A stretch of 64,000 bases of DNA from an uncultured Gammaproteobacteria bacterium (GTDB lineage: Bacteria; Pseudomonadota; Gammaproteobacteria; PS1; Pseudothioglobaceae): contig CACDVH010000008.1 in the NCBI GenBank assembly GCA_902556205.1, positions 1-64,000 of the forward strand, given 5' to 3'. Positions 52,201-61,374 of this stretch are shown in pieces (within the stretch, counting starts at the first letter, position 1; the number at the start of each line of letters is the position of its first letter). The notes below the pieces were generated by a model. It made no database searches. It was not told where the DNA came from and saw only the letters and a program-made list of their open reading frames with translations. The position numbers and the translations under genes were made by a program.

Positions 52201-52480
52201 AGATAAGACGGTATGGATTGCCAGAGGTTCAAGAGATCGTTTGAGGGCTGTGGTATTAACTACGCTGACAACAATGGCTGGTGTATTGCCGCTAGCTTAC
52301 GGTATTGGAGGTACTGATGTGTTCCTACAGCCAATGGTGCTTGCGCTTGGCTATGGACTTATATTTGGAACATTTCTGACTTTGATTCTTTTGCCTTGTA
52401 TGTACCTTATGAACTATGACTTTATTAATATGCTTGGTAGGATTGGTGCAAGATTTTCAAGGAAAAAAGCCCCGGCTTAG
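49298..52480 (+). CDS. efflux RND transporter permease (AcrB/HAE1-like)
   Basis: 1060 aa, TAYPGASPEDVEKSVTNVIEEEL, GIVVDDSIVIAESI, GVIVNDSLVMVSHL, 12-TM layout. Confidence 0.96.
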   Translation: MDSFLDFLVRQKKFALVFSLAFIAIGVLSVVGMQRDQFPTVDFEVLSVTTAYPGASPEDVEKSVTNVIEEELLSVSGIKEITSSSREGISSIIVTLEADLKDVTTTKNDVRNAVNRVKAFPEEVTDLPLVVDFNVTEFPVVTINIDSTSGNFNQARQITDELEVAISRIKGVASVDNPSYLDSEIQIKVNPDKLNKYEMSINEVISAISSRNARFTVGDNNQESLEKNIVILSEFESIEDIKNVVIKSSFDGPAIRLDDIAEVFRGQEEETSITRVNGTKGFVLQVKKQPQADIIRTVKRVRERVAELQKNIPDDINIFYTDDSSEAVANRLDIIIKNGYIGLALVLVVLGVFLSLKTAFWVAVSIPVTLLGTVFGLGLTGNTINLISLSGFILVLGIVVDDSIVIAESIHHYKSKEGNLYKNVVMGLKRVIMPVVTTIISTMLVMSSFFLMSGVLGKFIYVLPVVVLFALAISFLEITFALPAHLASKKVEKQKTWFVPFENVYNRGMVRILKWRYLIVPIFIGILVYSAMFAMKNIPFNLFPSRGATVMFANIEAPNGSSASYTEKIVIDVENLIVKEIGADLKSYTSKIDAFFTNKADIEIALTPTSDRERAAEDMQEKLKELVQSVEGAEEIRISLLRPGPPQGADIEVTLVSANDAQRVLAADRLEEILNSINGVDNINRNDEIGKPRIETVLDFDEMARLGVDYQSVYRHLRTAFSGSYVTDATIAGKEEAVRIYIGENDYTENFIQNTAVKNRQGNLIPMSQFSTLREIEGEPDYNHLDGDRSIKVTASIADGRPRGRPTKEENSKTADGDSLSFTPNESDSSAAQPARRGPPPSKTIILAKALKELNASVDYPQVSIVTAGGAQESIESLQDFLRAFVVAIIGIFLLLAILFNSYSQPMLVLAAVPFSLIGVIWAFYFHGEPLSFFALTGSLALMGVIVNDSLVMVSHLNYIRDKSAQLEDKTVWIARGSRDRLRAVVLTTLTTMAGVLPLAYGIGGTDVFLQPMVLALGYGLIFGTFLTLILLPCMYLMNYDFINMLGRIGARFSRKKAPA

Positions 52481-53074
52481 TTACTTGTTTTGAAGTGCTA
52501 GTCGAATTAGTTGCTCGGTACTAAGTTCTTGGTCTTCAATTTTTGAAACCATCCTATTAGCTTCTTTGGCTTTGAAGCCAAGAGATTGAAGCGCTTCAAT
52601 GGCCTGCTTAGAATTTGGATTTGAGTTCTGCTTTATTTCAATTGAATTGGCTAAGCTGCCCACTAGTTCAAGTTTGCTAAGACGATCTTGCAGCTCTACT
52701 ATGAGTTTGAGAGCGGTTTTTTTGCCAATTCCAGGGGTTTTTGCAAGTAAGTCGGCATCCTCTGTGGAAATGCACTCAACAAGAGAGTGAACACTTAAGT
52801 TTGAAAGTATCGCGAGAGCTACCTTAGGGCCTACGCCATTAACTCTGATTAATTCTCTAAAAACGTTCTTTTCATCTTTTGTAATGAAGCCAAATAAAGT
52901 GTGCGCGTCCTCTTTAATGCTAAGATGGGTGAATAATAGAACATCATCAGACAAGTTATCTAATTCATAGATGGTTGACATTGGGCAGAGTACTTCGTAC
53001 CCAATTCCTTGAACTTCAAGCAGAACTTCAGGCGGGCTCCTGCTAATAATTTTGCCTTTAAGATGACCAATCAT
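52481..53074 (-). CDS. ruvA: Holliday junction branch migration protein RuvA
   Basis: [61 protein letters not shown]. Confidence 0.97.
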   Translation of the reverse strand: MIGHLKGKIISRSPPEVLLEVQGIGYEVLCPMSTIYELDNLSDDVLLFTHLSIKEDAHTLFGFITKDEKNVFRELIRVNGVGPKVALAILSNLSVHSLVECISTEDADLLAKTPGIGKKTALKLIVELQDRLSKLELVGSLANSIEIKQNSNPNSKQAIEALQSLGFKAKEANRMVSKIEDQELSTEQLIRLALQNK

Positions 53075-53685
53075 AGCCAGGTAAACTTAGAAAAGTGCTC
53101 TTTTTCAAATGAACGAATCTTACTTTCATGTTGCAATGTTAAACCAATATCATCCAAACCATTTATGAGTCTTCTCTTTCTTTCAGGATCAACTTCAAAA
53201 TTATAGGATTGATCATTTGTTTCAACCATCTGTTTATCTAAATCTATAGATATTTCTCCGTTATAGTTAAATAAATTATCTACAATTTCACTACTCAGGG
53301 TAATTGGAAGTAGGCCGTTCTTAAAACAATTGTTGTAGAATATATCAGCAAAACTTGGAGCAATGATTGCCCTAAAGCCATAATCATCAAGCGCCCATGG
53401 CGCATGTTCCCTTGAAGAGCCACATCCAAAATTTCTTCGCGTGAGAAGAATCTGAGCTTCTGAATATTTTGGGTCATTTAAAACAAATTCAGGATTTATT
53501 GGGCGCTTTGAATTATCCATACCTGGTTCACCATGGTCTAGATAGCGCCATTCATCAAATAAGTTTGGTCCAAAGCCACTTCTTTTGATTGACTTTAAGA
53601 ATTGCTTTGGAATGATAGCATCTGTATCTATATTGGCGCGGTCAAGTGGCATTGCAATAGAGCTGAGAGAGGTAAATTTTTTCAT
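53071..53685 (-). CDS. leuD: 3-isopropylmalate dehydratase small subunit
   Basis: [59 protein letters not shown]. Confidence 0.98.
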   Translation of the reverse strand: MKKFTSLSSIAMPLDRANIDTDAIIPKQFLKSIKRSGFGPNLFDEWRYLDHGEPGMDNSKRPINPEFVLNDPKYSEAQILLTRRNFGCGSSREHAPWALDDYGFRAIIAPSFADIFYNNCFKNGLLPITLSSEIVDNLFNYNGEISIDLDKQMVETNDQSYNFEVDPERKRRLINGLDDIGLTLQHESKIRSFEKEHFSKFTWL

Positions 53686-55085
53686 GACTCTACTCCCGAA
53701 AAACGACCTGCTATTGCTGTTGCAGCAGCAATGGTTGGGCTTACAAGATGAGTAAACGAGCCTTGACCTTGGCGACCCTCAAAATTTCGATTAGAGGTAC
53801 TCGCACACCTTTCCCCTACCTCAAGCTTATCTGCGTTCATTGCAAGGCACATCGAGCAACCAGGCTCTCTCCACTCAAAACCAGCAGCTTTAAAAATCTG
53901 ATCAAGGCCCTCTTCTTCAGCTTGCTTTTTTACAAGCCCAGAGCCAGGAACAACAAGCGCTAATTTAACATTTTTAGCAATTTTCTTACCTTTTGCAACT
54001 AAAGCTGCGGCTCTCAAATCTTCAATTCTTGAGTTTGTACAGGATCCAATAAAAACCTTATCAATTTCAACTGAACTCATTAAAGTATTAGGCTCTAAAT
54101 GAATATACTTGAGTGCATTGCGAATACTTTCAGCCTTGACTTCATCTTTTTCAAGTTTTGGATCAGGTGTAGAGCCATGAATATCAACAACCATTTCTGG
54201 TGAAGTTCCCCAAGTGACCTGAGGCTTAATTAGATTTGCATCAATTAAGATCGAATCATCAAAATGAGATTCTGGGTCGCTATGAAGCGTATGCCAATAT
54301 TCAAGTGCTGAGTCCCAAGTGTCTCCTGTTGGAGAAAAAGGTCTACCTTTGACGTATTCAATTGTTTTATTATCAACTGCAACAAGTCCTACTTTGGCTC
54401 CAGCCTCGATTGACATATTGCAAAGCGTCATCCTTCCCTCAATACTCATCTCTTGGATTGTATTTCCGCAAAACTCAATTGCGTATCCTGTTCCACCAGC
54501 AGTTCCAATTTTCCCAATAATATAGAGTGCAAGATCTTTTGCGCTGACATTACTAGCCAACTCTCCACTAATTTTAATTTTCATATTTTTGGCTTTATTT
54601 TGCCAAAGGCATCCTGTTGCCAGCACATGCTCTACTTCGGAGGTTCCTATTCCAAATGCTAGCGCTCCAAGGGCGCCATGAGTTGTTGTATGGGAGTCAC
54701 CGCAAACTATACTCATTCCAGGTAAAGTCGCACCTTGCTCTGGTCCAATGACATGAACAATACCTTGGCGCACATCATTCATTTGGATTTCATTGATACC
54801 AAATGTCTCGCAGTTCTTATCTAAAGTTTCAACTTGAAGTCTAGAAACAGGATCAGAAATACTGCTAACACCACTTGACCTGTCAGTAGTTGGCACATTG
54901 TGATCTGGTACGGCTAGATTAGATTTATTGCGCCAAATTTTTCTATCTGCTAAAGAAAGGCCTTCAAAAGCTTGCGGAGATGTGACCTCATGAATCAATT
55001 GACGGTCAATATAAATGAGCGTCGAGCCATCTTGCTCTAAAACCTTGTGTGCACTCATTAGTTTGTCATATAGTGTTTGAGGCAT
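53682..55085 (-). CDS. leuC: 3-isopropylmalate dehydratase large subunit
   Basis: [62 protein letters not shown]. Confidence 0.98.
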   Translation of the reverse strand: MPQTLYDKLMSAHKVLEQDGSTLIYIDRQLIHEVTSPQAFEGLSLADRKIWRNKSNLAVPDHNVPTTDRSSGVSSISDPVSRLQVETLDKNCETFGINEIQMNDVRQGIVHVIGPEQGATLPGMSIVCGDSHTTTHGALGALAFGIGTSEVEHVLATGCLWQNKAKNMKIKISGELASNVSAKDLALYIIGKIGTAGGTGYAIEFCGNTIQEMSIEGRMTLCNMSIEAGAKVGLVAVDNKTIEYVKGRPFSPTGDTWDSALEYWHTLHSDPESHFDDSILIDANLIKPQVTWGTSPEMVVDIHGSTPDPKLEKDEVKAESIRNALKYIHLEPNTLMSSVEIDKVFIGSCTNSRIEDLRAAALVAKGKKIAKNVKLALVVPGSGLVKKQAEEEGLDQIFKAAGFEWREPGCSMCLAMNADKLEVGERCASTSNRNFEGRQGQGSFTHLVSPTIAAATAIAGRFSGVES

Positions 55086-55218
55086 TTTGAATAGTAATAC
55101 TTGATAAAATGACTATTTTACATTTTTTAAAATAACTCACATTACAGAAATAGTTATCAAATATCTATATTTTGATTAATGCATTTATTTTAAATTTAAA
55201 CTTTAGGACTTAAATTTT

Positions 55219-56991
55219 ATGTGCGGTATCTGTGGTCAGTTACGCTTTGATGGAAGAGAGGTCACATCAGAGTCACTAGATAATATGATGTTAAAGCTAG
55301 CTAAACGAGGTCCTGACTCAAGCGGTCAATGGACTGCTGAGCGTATTGGGTTTGGGCACCAACGACTGAGCATTATTGATTTATCTAGCTATGGCTCTCA
55401 GCCGATGGTCGATAATAAGCTTGAACTAACTTTAGTTTTTAACGGAACAATATATAACTATAAATCACTTCGTTCTCAACTATTAAAGAAAGGCTATCAT
55501 TTTTTCTCGAATTCAGATACTGAAGTTATTATTAAAGCTTACCATTTCTGGGGTGAAAACTGCTTAGAGCATTTAGATGGTATGTTTGCGTTTGCTATTT
55601 GGGACCACTCAACTAAAAAGTTATTTGTTGCAAGGGATAGAATGGGAATTAAACCACTCTACTTTAACTCTACTTCTAAAGCGTTTACTTTCGCATCAAA
55701 TTCACAGGCACTTCTCACCCAAGAAATTGATAGGAGCATTAATCCTGTTGCTCTGCAACAGCAATTAGCTCTGCATGGAGTTGTTCCAGCACCAAACACA
55801 ATTATTAATGGCATTCATAAGCTAAAGCCTGGTAGCTATATGATTCTGAACTTTGATGGTCAAATCAAAGAAAAAACATACTGGATACCAACTGCTAAAA
55901 GATCAGATCGTGAGGTTACTAATGAAGAATATATCGAGAGGACTCATGCGCTGCTGACTGCTGCAGTTACAAAAAGAATGAATGCTTCTGATGTTCCCAT
56001 TGGGGTTCTGCTTTCTGGCGGCCTTGATTCGTCTTTAATTGTCGCACTCCTCAAGGAGGCCGGTCATGAGAGGATCAGAACCTTCTCGATTGGTTTTGAA
56101 GATATTGATGATGAGGTTGGCAGTGAGTTTGAGTTTTCCGATCAAATTGTCTCTAGATTTGAAACGGATCATAAAAAGTACAAAGTGAGCAACCAAGAGG
56201 TCCTGCCAAGACTATCTGAGGCTGTATTAAATATGGCTGAACCAATGGTTGGTCAAGATGCAGTTGCATTTTATTTACTCTCAGAGCAGGTCTCAAAGCA
56301 CACCAAAGTTGTTCTTTCTGGGCAAGGTGCTGATGAAGCTTTTGCAGGCTACTTTTGGTATCCAAGAATGGCCGATGAGCATGGGGATGAGGTAGATCGT
56401 TTTTCAAAACACTATGTTGATAGGCCTCATAAAGAGTATTTACAAACTGTAGCATCTAAATACCACGGAGATAATCATACGCATAATTGGCTCAACAAAG
56501 AATTTACCAAGCCTGGCGCTGACTCTTTTATTGATAAGGTGTTTAGGACCGATATGACTCGACTGATTGTTGATGATCCAGTGAAGCGAGTTGATAATAT
56601 GACTATGGCATGGGGCCTTGAGGCTAGAGTGCCATTCATGGATACTGAGCTAGTTGAATGGGCATTAAGCATTCCACCATCATTAAAAATGAGAGAGGAG
56701 GGCAAGTATCCACTGAAGAAAATATCAAGAGGACTTCTACCTGACTCAGTCATTGATCGAAAAAAAGGGTATTTTCCAATGCCTGCACTCAAGTATATTC
56801 AAGGAGAATTTTTAGAATTTATGTCTGATATACTTTTGTCAAGTGCTTGCAAAGGCAGAGGTGTCTTTGATGAGCACTATGTTAATAAAGTGATTGATTC
56901 GCCGAGAGAATATATGACCGCTCTAAATGGATCAAGATTGTGGCACTTAGCTCTACTCGAATACTGGTTTCAGATTAACGTAGATAATTAA
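55219..56991 (+). CDS. asparagine synthase-like amidotransferase (N-acetylglutaminylglutamine amidotransferase type)
   Basis: MCGICGQLRFDGREV start, LTLVFNGTIYNYKSLR, LHGVVPAPNTIINGIHKLKP, VLLSGGLDSSLIVALL, VLSGQGADEAFAGYFWYPRM. Confidence 0.88.
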   Translation: MCGICGQLRFDGREVTSESLDNMMLKLAKRGPDSSGQWTAERIGFGHQRLSIIDLSSYGSQPMVDNKLELTLVFNGTIYNYKSLRSQLLKKGYHFFSNSDTEVIIKAYHFWGENCLEHLDGMFAFAIWDHSTKKLFVARDRMGIKPLYFNSTSKAFTFASNSQALLTQEIDRSINPVALQQQLALHGVVPAPNTIINGIHKLKPGSYMILNFDGQIKEKTYWIPTAKRSDREVTNEEYIERTHALLTAAVTKRMNASDVPIGVLLSGGLDSSLIVALLKEAGHERIRTFSIGFEDIDDEVGSEFEFSDQIVSRFETDHKKYKVSNQEVLPRLSEAVLNMAEPMVGQDAVAFYLLSEQVSKHTKVVLSGQGADEAFAGYFWYPRMADEHGDEVDRFSKHYVDRPHKEYLQTVASKYHGDNHTHNWLNKEFTKPGADSFIDKVFRTDMTRLIVDDPVKRVDNMTMAWGLEARVPFMDTELVEWALSIPPSLKMREEGKYPLKKISRGLLPDSVIDRKKGYFPMPALKYIQGEFLEFMSDILLSSACKGRGVFDEHYVNKVIDSPREYMTALNGSRLWHLALLEYWFQINVDN

Positions 56992-56994
56992 CTT

Positions 56995-57432
56995 ATGGAT
57001 AAGATTGTAATTTATACGGATGGTGGTTGCCGAGGAAATCCTGGAGTCGGTGGATGGGGCGTTTGGCTTCGATACAAAGATCATGATAAAAAGCTAAAAG
57101 GCTCAGAGCATAACACGACGAATAATAAAATGGAGCTAACAGCAGCTATTAGAGCCTTGGAGGCTCTTAAATCATTTGATATTTCTGTAGACTTATATAC
57201 AGATTCGAAATATGTCATTCAAGGAATCAATGAATGGATTGAGGGCTGGAAATCAAAAGACTGGAAGACTGCAAATAAAAAGCCAGTGAAAAATGTTGAT
57301 CTCTGGAAACAACTTGATGTCCTCAATAAAAAATATAGTGTCAATTGGCACTGGGTTAAAGGCCATAGTGATGATCCAGGAAATGACATGGCAGATCTTT
57401 TAGCGAATCAAGCTATGGATGAAATTGTTTAA
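56995..57432 (+). CDS. rnhA: ribonuclease HI
   Basis: [63 protein letters not shown]. Confidence 0.98.
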   Translation: MDKIVIYTDGGCRGNPGVGGWGVWLRYKDHDKKLKGSEHNTTNNKMELTAAIRALEALKSFDISVDLYTDSKYVIQGINEWIEGWKSKDWKTANKKPVKNVDLWKQLDVLNKKYSVNWHWVKGHSDDPGNDMADLLANQAMDEIV

Positions 57433-57433
57433 G

Positions 57434-58222
57434 TTAAATTCGCTCAGGGTTCTCTAAATATTTTAATTCATCTCGACTAAAATCCGAAAGCAGTCTTGCC
57501 TCTGTATTGAATGGGCCCCTCAAACTTGAGCCAATATGTTTTTTTATGAGCTCATCAAAGGTTTGAACCAAATCAATACCCCTTTTGTTGCATAAATACC
57601 TGTACCAATAATTACCAATCTTTACATGTCCAATCTCATCTTCAAAAATAATATCTAATATCTCAACCATTCTAGGGAACTTTGAGCCACTAAATTTTTT
57701 TCTAATGCTTGGGGTTACATCCAACCCCCTTGCTTCTAAGACTCTTGGAACAAGAGCCATTCTGGCTAAAACATCATAGTCAGTATCTACGGACATTTGC
57801 CATAAACCATTGTGCGCATCAAAGTCCCCATAATGATAGCCGAGCTCCTCTAGATACTTTTTAAGTAGCGAAAAATGGTAGGACTCTTCAGTTGCAACCT
57901 TAACCCAATCCAGATAGTATTGATGAGGCATTTCTTGAAATCTATAAATTGCATCAAGCGCTAAATTTATAGCATTAAATTCAATATGACAGATTGCATG
58001 AATATTTTTAATCATACCAAGGTCTGACTTGTCTCTTTTTGGAGCGCCACTGAAACTAACTAATTTTGGTTTTATTGGGTGCCCAGGAGATGGCATTTTT
58101 TTTACTTCACACAAAGGCCCTGTATCTTTTTTTTGGTATTTGATAAGCTGGTTAGTTAGATAGACCTTTTCATCTGCATCATTACAGATTAGAGCAGAAT
58201 ATGAATCTTTAAAGAGAGACAT
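57434..58222 (-). CDS. DUF455 family ferritin-like protein
   Basis: ICHIEFNAINLALDAIYRF, EESYHFSLLKKYLEELGYHYGDFDAHNGLW, FEDEIGHVKIGNYWY; ATG at 58222 preferred. Confidence 0.9.
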   Translation of the reverse strand: MSLFKDSYSALICNDADEKVYLTNQLIKYQKKDTGPLCEVKKMPSPGHPIKPKLVSFSGAPKRDKSDLGMIKNIHAICHIEFNAINLALDAIYRFQEMPHQYYLDWVKVATEESYHFSLLKKYLEELGYHYGDFDAHNGLWQMSVDTDYDVLARMALVPRVLEARGLDVTPSIRKKFSGSKFPRMVEILDIIFEDEIGHVKIGNYWYRYLCNKRGIDLVQTFDELIKKHIGSSLRGPFNTEARLLSDFSRDELKYLENPERI

Positions 58223-58739
58223 AGGACCCCAATTTAATATTACCCAGCTTCCATTGATCAATTTGTATTCTTATTAACCTCAAAGTTGGAAATCCAACGT
58301 TTGCTGTCATTCTGCGGACCTGTCTATTCCTTCCTTCAGTGATAGAGATTTCAACCCAGGAAGTTGGGATGAGTTTCCTTTTTCGAACTGGAGGAGTTCT
58401 ATCCCAAAGCCACTCTGGCTTTTGTATTTTTTTAATTGAGGCAGGTTTTGTTAATCCATCTTTTAGTTCAACTCCAGCTCTAAGATTATTAATTGCCTGT
58501 TGAGTTATTTCCCCCTCCACTTGCACAACATAGATTTTTGATTTATTATTTTTTGGATTCGTGATTATATTTTGAAGCTTTCCATCATCAGTCAATATGA
58601 CAAGGCCTTCAGAGTCTTTGTCCAATCTTCCAGCTGCGTAAATGCTCGGAATATTAATGTAATTTGCTAAAGTATCTCCCTCGCCACTAAACTGACAGAT
58701 AACACCAAAAGGCTTATTGAAGGCTATGATTTTAGCCAT
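58209..58739 (-). CDS. 23S rRNA pseudouridine synthase (RluE/RsuA family)
   Basis: FNKPFGVICQFS, AAGRLDKDSEGLVILTDDGKLQN, ITEGRNRQVRRMTANVGFPTLRLIRI. Confidence 0.93.
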   Translation of the reverse strand: MAKIIAFNKPFGVICQFSGEGDTLANYINIPSIYAAGRLDKDSEGLVILTDDGKLQNIITNPKNNKSKIYVVQVEGEITQQAINNLRAGVELKDGLTKPASIKKIQKPEWLWDRTPPVRKRKLIPTSWVEISITEGRNRQVRRMTANVGFPTLRLIRIQIDQWKLGNIKLGSYVSL

Positions 58740-59163
58740 AAATTTGTTTAGCTCTTTCAACGAATGCATCTAATTGTGAATTTGCAATGCTTTTAAATAG
58801 CGGAGACATTGTCATATCAGCGATTCTAGATTTGAAACTAAACTCAAGATCTAAATAAACCTTTGCTGCGCTATCCCCAAGAGCTTCAAAGCGCCACTCT
58901 CCAGAGAGCTCATCAAATGGCCCATCAAGAAGTTGCATCTTAATCGATTCAAAAGGCATTGAAGTATTATTCGTTGTAAAGCTTTGTTTAAATCCATTTT
59001 TATTTATCTGGACCGAGGCAGTAATTTGATTCCCAGTTTCATTTAAAATAGATGAAGAGTCACACCAGTTAAGAAAATTCGAGTAGTCATTAATGTTATT
59101 GACCAGCTCAAACATTTGCTGGGGTGAGTATGGAACTATTGCGCTTTTTGAAATACGATGCAT
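58732..59163 (-). CDS. ratA: RatA/COQ10 family SRPBCC protein
   Basis: HRISKSAIVPYSPQQMFELVNNINDYSNFLNWCDSSSI; adjacent/divergent to smpB. Confidence 0.9.
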   Translation of the reverse strand: MHRISKSAIVPYSPQQMFELVNNINDYSNFLNWCDSSSILNETGNQITASVQINKNGFKQSFTTNNTSMPFESIKMQLLDGPFDELSGEWRFEALGDSAAKVYLDLEFSFKSRIADMTMSPLFKSIANSQLDAFVERAKQIYG

Positions 59164-59639
59164 GGCAAAAAAATAAAAAAGATAATTCAAATACTATTGC
59201 CTTGAATAAAAAAGCAAGGCATGACTATTTTATCGAACAAAGTCTCGAGGCTGGTCTTAGTTTGCTTGGCTGGGAAGTTAAAAGCTTGAGGGAGAATAAA
59301 GTTCAGATAAAAGAGAGTTATGTGATTTATAAAAAAAATGAGCTCTTTCTATTTGGAGCGCACATATCGCCGTTAAGGTCTGCATCAAGTCATGTTGATT
59401 GTGATCCAATTAGGACCAGAAAACTCCTTCTTAATAAGCTGGAAATCAATAGACTTCGGGAAAAGATTACGCAAAAAGGAGCTACTGTTGTTCCTTTAAA
59501 ATTGTATTGGGCTAGAGGTAAGGTCAAGTTAGAAATTGGAGTTGCTAAGGGTAAAAAATCTCATGACAAGAGACAAGATATTAAGGAAAGGGATTGGAAA
59601 TTAGACAAAGCTAGAGCTCTCAAGGAAAGTAATCGATAA
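59130..59639 (+). CDS. smpB: SsrA-binding protein SmpB (start uncertain)
   Basis: NTIALNKKARHDYFIEQSLEAGLSLLGWEVKSLRENKVQIKESYV, GKKSHDKRQDIKERDW; start codon ambiguous (59124 GTG, 59130 ATG, or out-of-frame ATG 59162). Confidence 0.95.
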   Translation: MELLRFLKYDAWQKNKKDNSNTIALNKKARHDYFIEQSLEAGLSLLGWEVKSLRENKVQIKESYVIYKKNELFLFGAHISPLRSASSHVDCDPIRTRKLLLNKLEINRLREKITQKGATVVPLKLYWARGKVKLEIGVAKGKKSHDKRQDIKERDWKLDKARALKESNR

Positions 59640-59700
59640 AATATTTTATTTTTTTTAAATTATTTTTCAATTAGTATTATTTTGATAGTACAATAACCAC

Positions 59701-59791
59701 TAGGTACAGCGTTGGAGGCAGATGGTTTCTTTTGATTCTTTCCTCCTGATATAGGTGTAAAAGTTACCTCTTCCGCTCTATCTTTTTTTTT
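59701..59791 (+). ncRNA. candidate structured leader RNA upstream of the HU gene
   Basis: AGCG-TTG-GAGG (59708-59718) can pair with CCTC-TTC-CGCT (59767-59777) followed by a T9 tract; GGAGG can alternatively pair with CCTCC (59742-59746). Confidence 0.4.
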
Positions 59792-59818
59792 AACAAACTT
59801 TTATTGGAGAGAATTAAA

Positions 59819-60091
59819 ATGAATAAATCAGAATTAATTGATGCAATCGCTTCAGGTGCAAACTTATCTAAAGCAGATGCTGCTAGAGCATTAAACGCTA
59901 CTACAGGCGCAATCACTTCAGCAATGGCTAGTGGTGATGGCGTTCAGCTAACTGGATTCGGTAGCTTTGTAGTTAGAAGCCGTGCAGCTCGTACTGGCCG
60001 TAACCCACAAACTGGAGCAACTATTCAGATTAAAGCTTCTAATGTGGCAGCCTTTAAAGCTGGTAAAGCATTGAAAGATGCATGTAACTAA
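59819..60091 (+). CDS. hupB: HU family DNA-binding protein
   Basis: [61 protein letters not shown]. Confidence 0.97.
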   Translation: MNKSELIDAIASGANLSKADAARALNATTGAITSAMASGDGVQLTGFGSFVVRSRAARTGRNPQTGATIQIKASNVAAFKAGKALKDACN

Positions 60092-60111
60092 TTAAGTTAT
60101 TTTGTTTCTTT

Positions 60112-60141
60112 GAAAAAGGCGCTTTTTGCGCCTTTTTTTTT
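60112..60141 (+). terminator. rho-independent terminator after the HU gene
   Basis: AAAAAGGCGC TTTTT GCGCCTTTTTTTTT. Confidence 0.93.
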
Positions 60142-60187
60142 GCTCAATTAAAAATGATTCATCAAAAATAATATTTACTATTAAAGT

Positions 60188-61204
60188 TTATTTTTCTAAA
60201 TCTCCATAAAAATTTTGATGACCAGAACTAGTTTCGGATAGATCACTGATTGCAGTCTCAACATCCTTAATCGCATTTTTAAGTTCACCAATAATTAGTT
60301 CTTTGTCATCAGTGAAAGGGAGCTCTTCAATAAGGCGATTTAATTTGCCTCGAGACAACCAAGCTTTGTGACGTGCCCATTCAGGAAACAGAACATGATG
60401 AGGATCAATAGTCTTAACATCAGAAAATCTTGATGGATCACTTGAGTCTAATTCCAATGGAACATAACCATTAACCATTGTTACTCTATCATAAGGCTCT
60501 TTCAGTTTAGCTCCTCTATGAACTACCATATTTCCTTGCATTACAATAATATAGCCGGGCCCAGGGAAGTGCGGACTAATAATCCTATCTTCTGGCATAA
60601 ATTGATTATTGTCTTTAATCTCTTGAGCTCCTTTCTTTGTGCCAAGAAAATACTGAAATTGACCCCCTACCTGTTTATTCGGATCTGAAACCATCATGAC
60701 ATAATCAAGTCCAATTGTATCTGTATGCCACTTATCTACGGCTTTATTTAGATCGTCTGGGGCAAAGTTAAAGTGCCCAAGATGAAGGGGTACAGAGTGT
60801 GGCGCGACTGGGATTCCATAAATCTCAGATAAGAATTCATTCACTTTCGGACACAAGCATAAGTCCCTTAAAAATCTAGATCGATATACACAACCACGAA
60901 GTAAATATTGAATCCTCTCTCCGCCACTTGATGTAAATTTTCTGAGTGATTGAGCAGATTGCATTAGAATCCTAACCCCTTCATCAGATAAAAGTTTTGC
61001 TGGTCCAGAAACACCAAAATTTGTAGGACACTTGTCTATCTCATCTTTGGTATATCCTAAGTCAGAAAGAGAGAGAGATTTTTTAGGGAGTTCAAGTTCT
61101 AGATGAATATTTGAATCATAAGTCGGCTCATCTTTAATATAGTAATAGCCATCAGGGAGGGTCTTTGGAAAGGTGATTGGAGAATTTAATAATTTATTTT
61201 GCAT
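60188..61204 (-). CDS. putative phytanoyl-CoA/Fe(II)-2-oxoglutarate-dependent dioxygenase-like protein
   Basis: WHTDTIGLDYVMMVSDP (HxD) and GYIIVMQGNMVVHRGAKL (distal His and Arg-like) arrangement. Confidence 0.65.
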   Translation of the reverse strand: MQNKLLNSPITFPKTLPDGYYYIKDEPTYDSNIHLELELPKKSLSLSDLGYTKDEIDKCPTNFGVSGPAKLLSDEGVRILMQSAQSLRKFTSSGGERIQYLLRGCVYRSRFLRDLCLCPKVNEFLSEIYGIPVAPHSVPLHLGHFNFAPDDLNKAVDKWHTDTIGLDYVMMVSDPNKQVGGQFQYFLGTKKGAQEIKDNNQFMPEDRIISPHFPGPGYIIVMQGNMVVHRGAKLKEPYDRVTMVNGYVPLELDSSDPSRFSDVKTIDPHHVLFPEWARHKAWLSRGKLNRLIEELPFTDDKELIIGELKNAIKDVETAISDLSETSSGHQNFYGDLEK

Positions 61205-61374
61205 AGCATTAGATATTTGAAATTCTAGTAAGATGATACTATCAAATAAAAAAAATTAAAATTAATAAATTTCAAATTAAAACTTGAATTTATATCGATT
61301 GGAAATCTTATTTTAATAGCTCCTTGCTTAAAAAAGCTTGATATACTTTTTTGAATGAATATATATTTCTTAAT

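Noticed and set aside
59640-59818. tmRNA (ssrA) next to smpB
   Set aside because: No tRNA-Ala-like ends (GGGG...CCA) or tag reading frame seen; the structured leader looks linked to HU instead.
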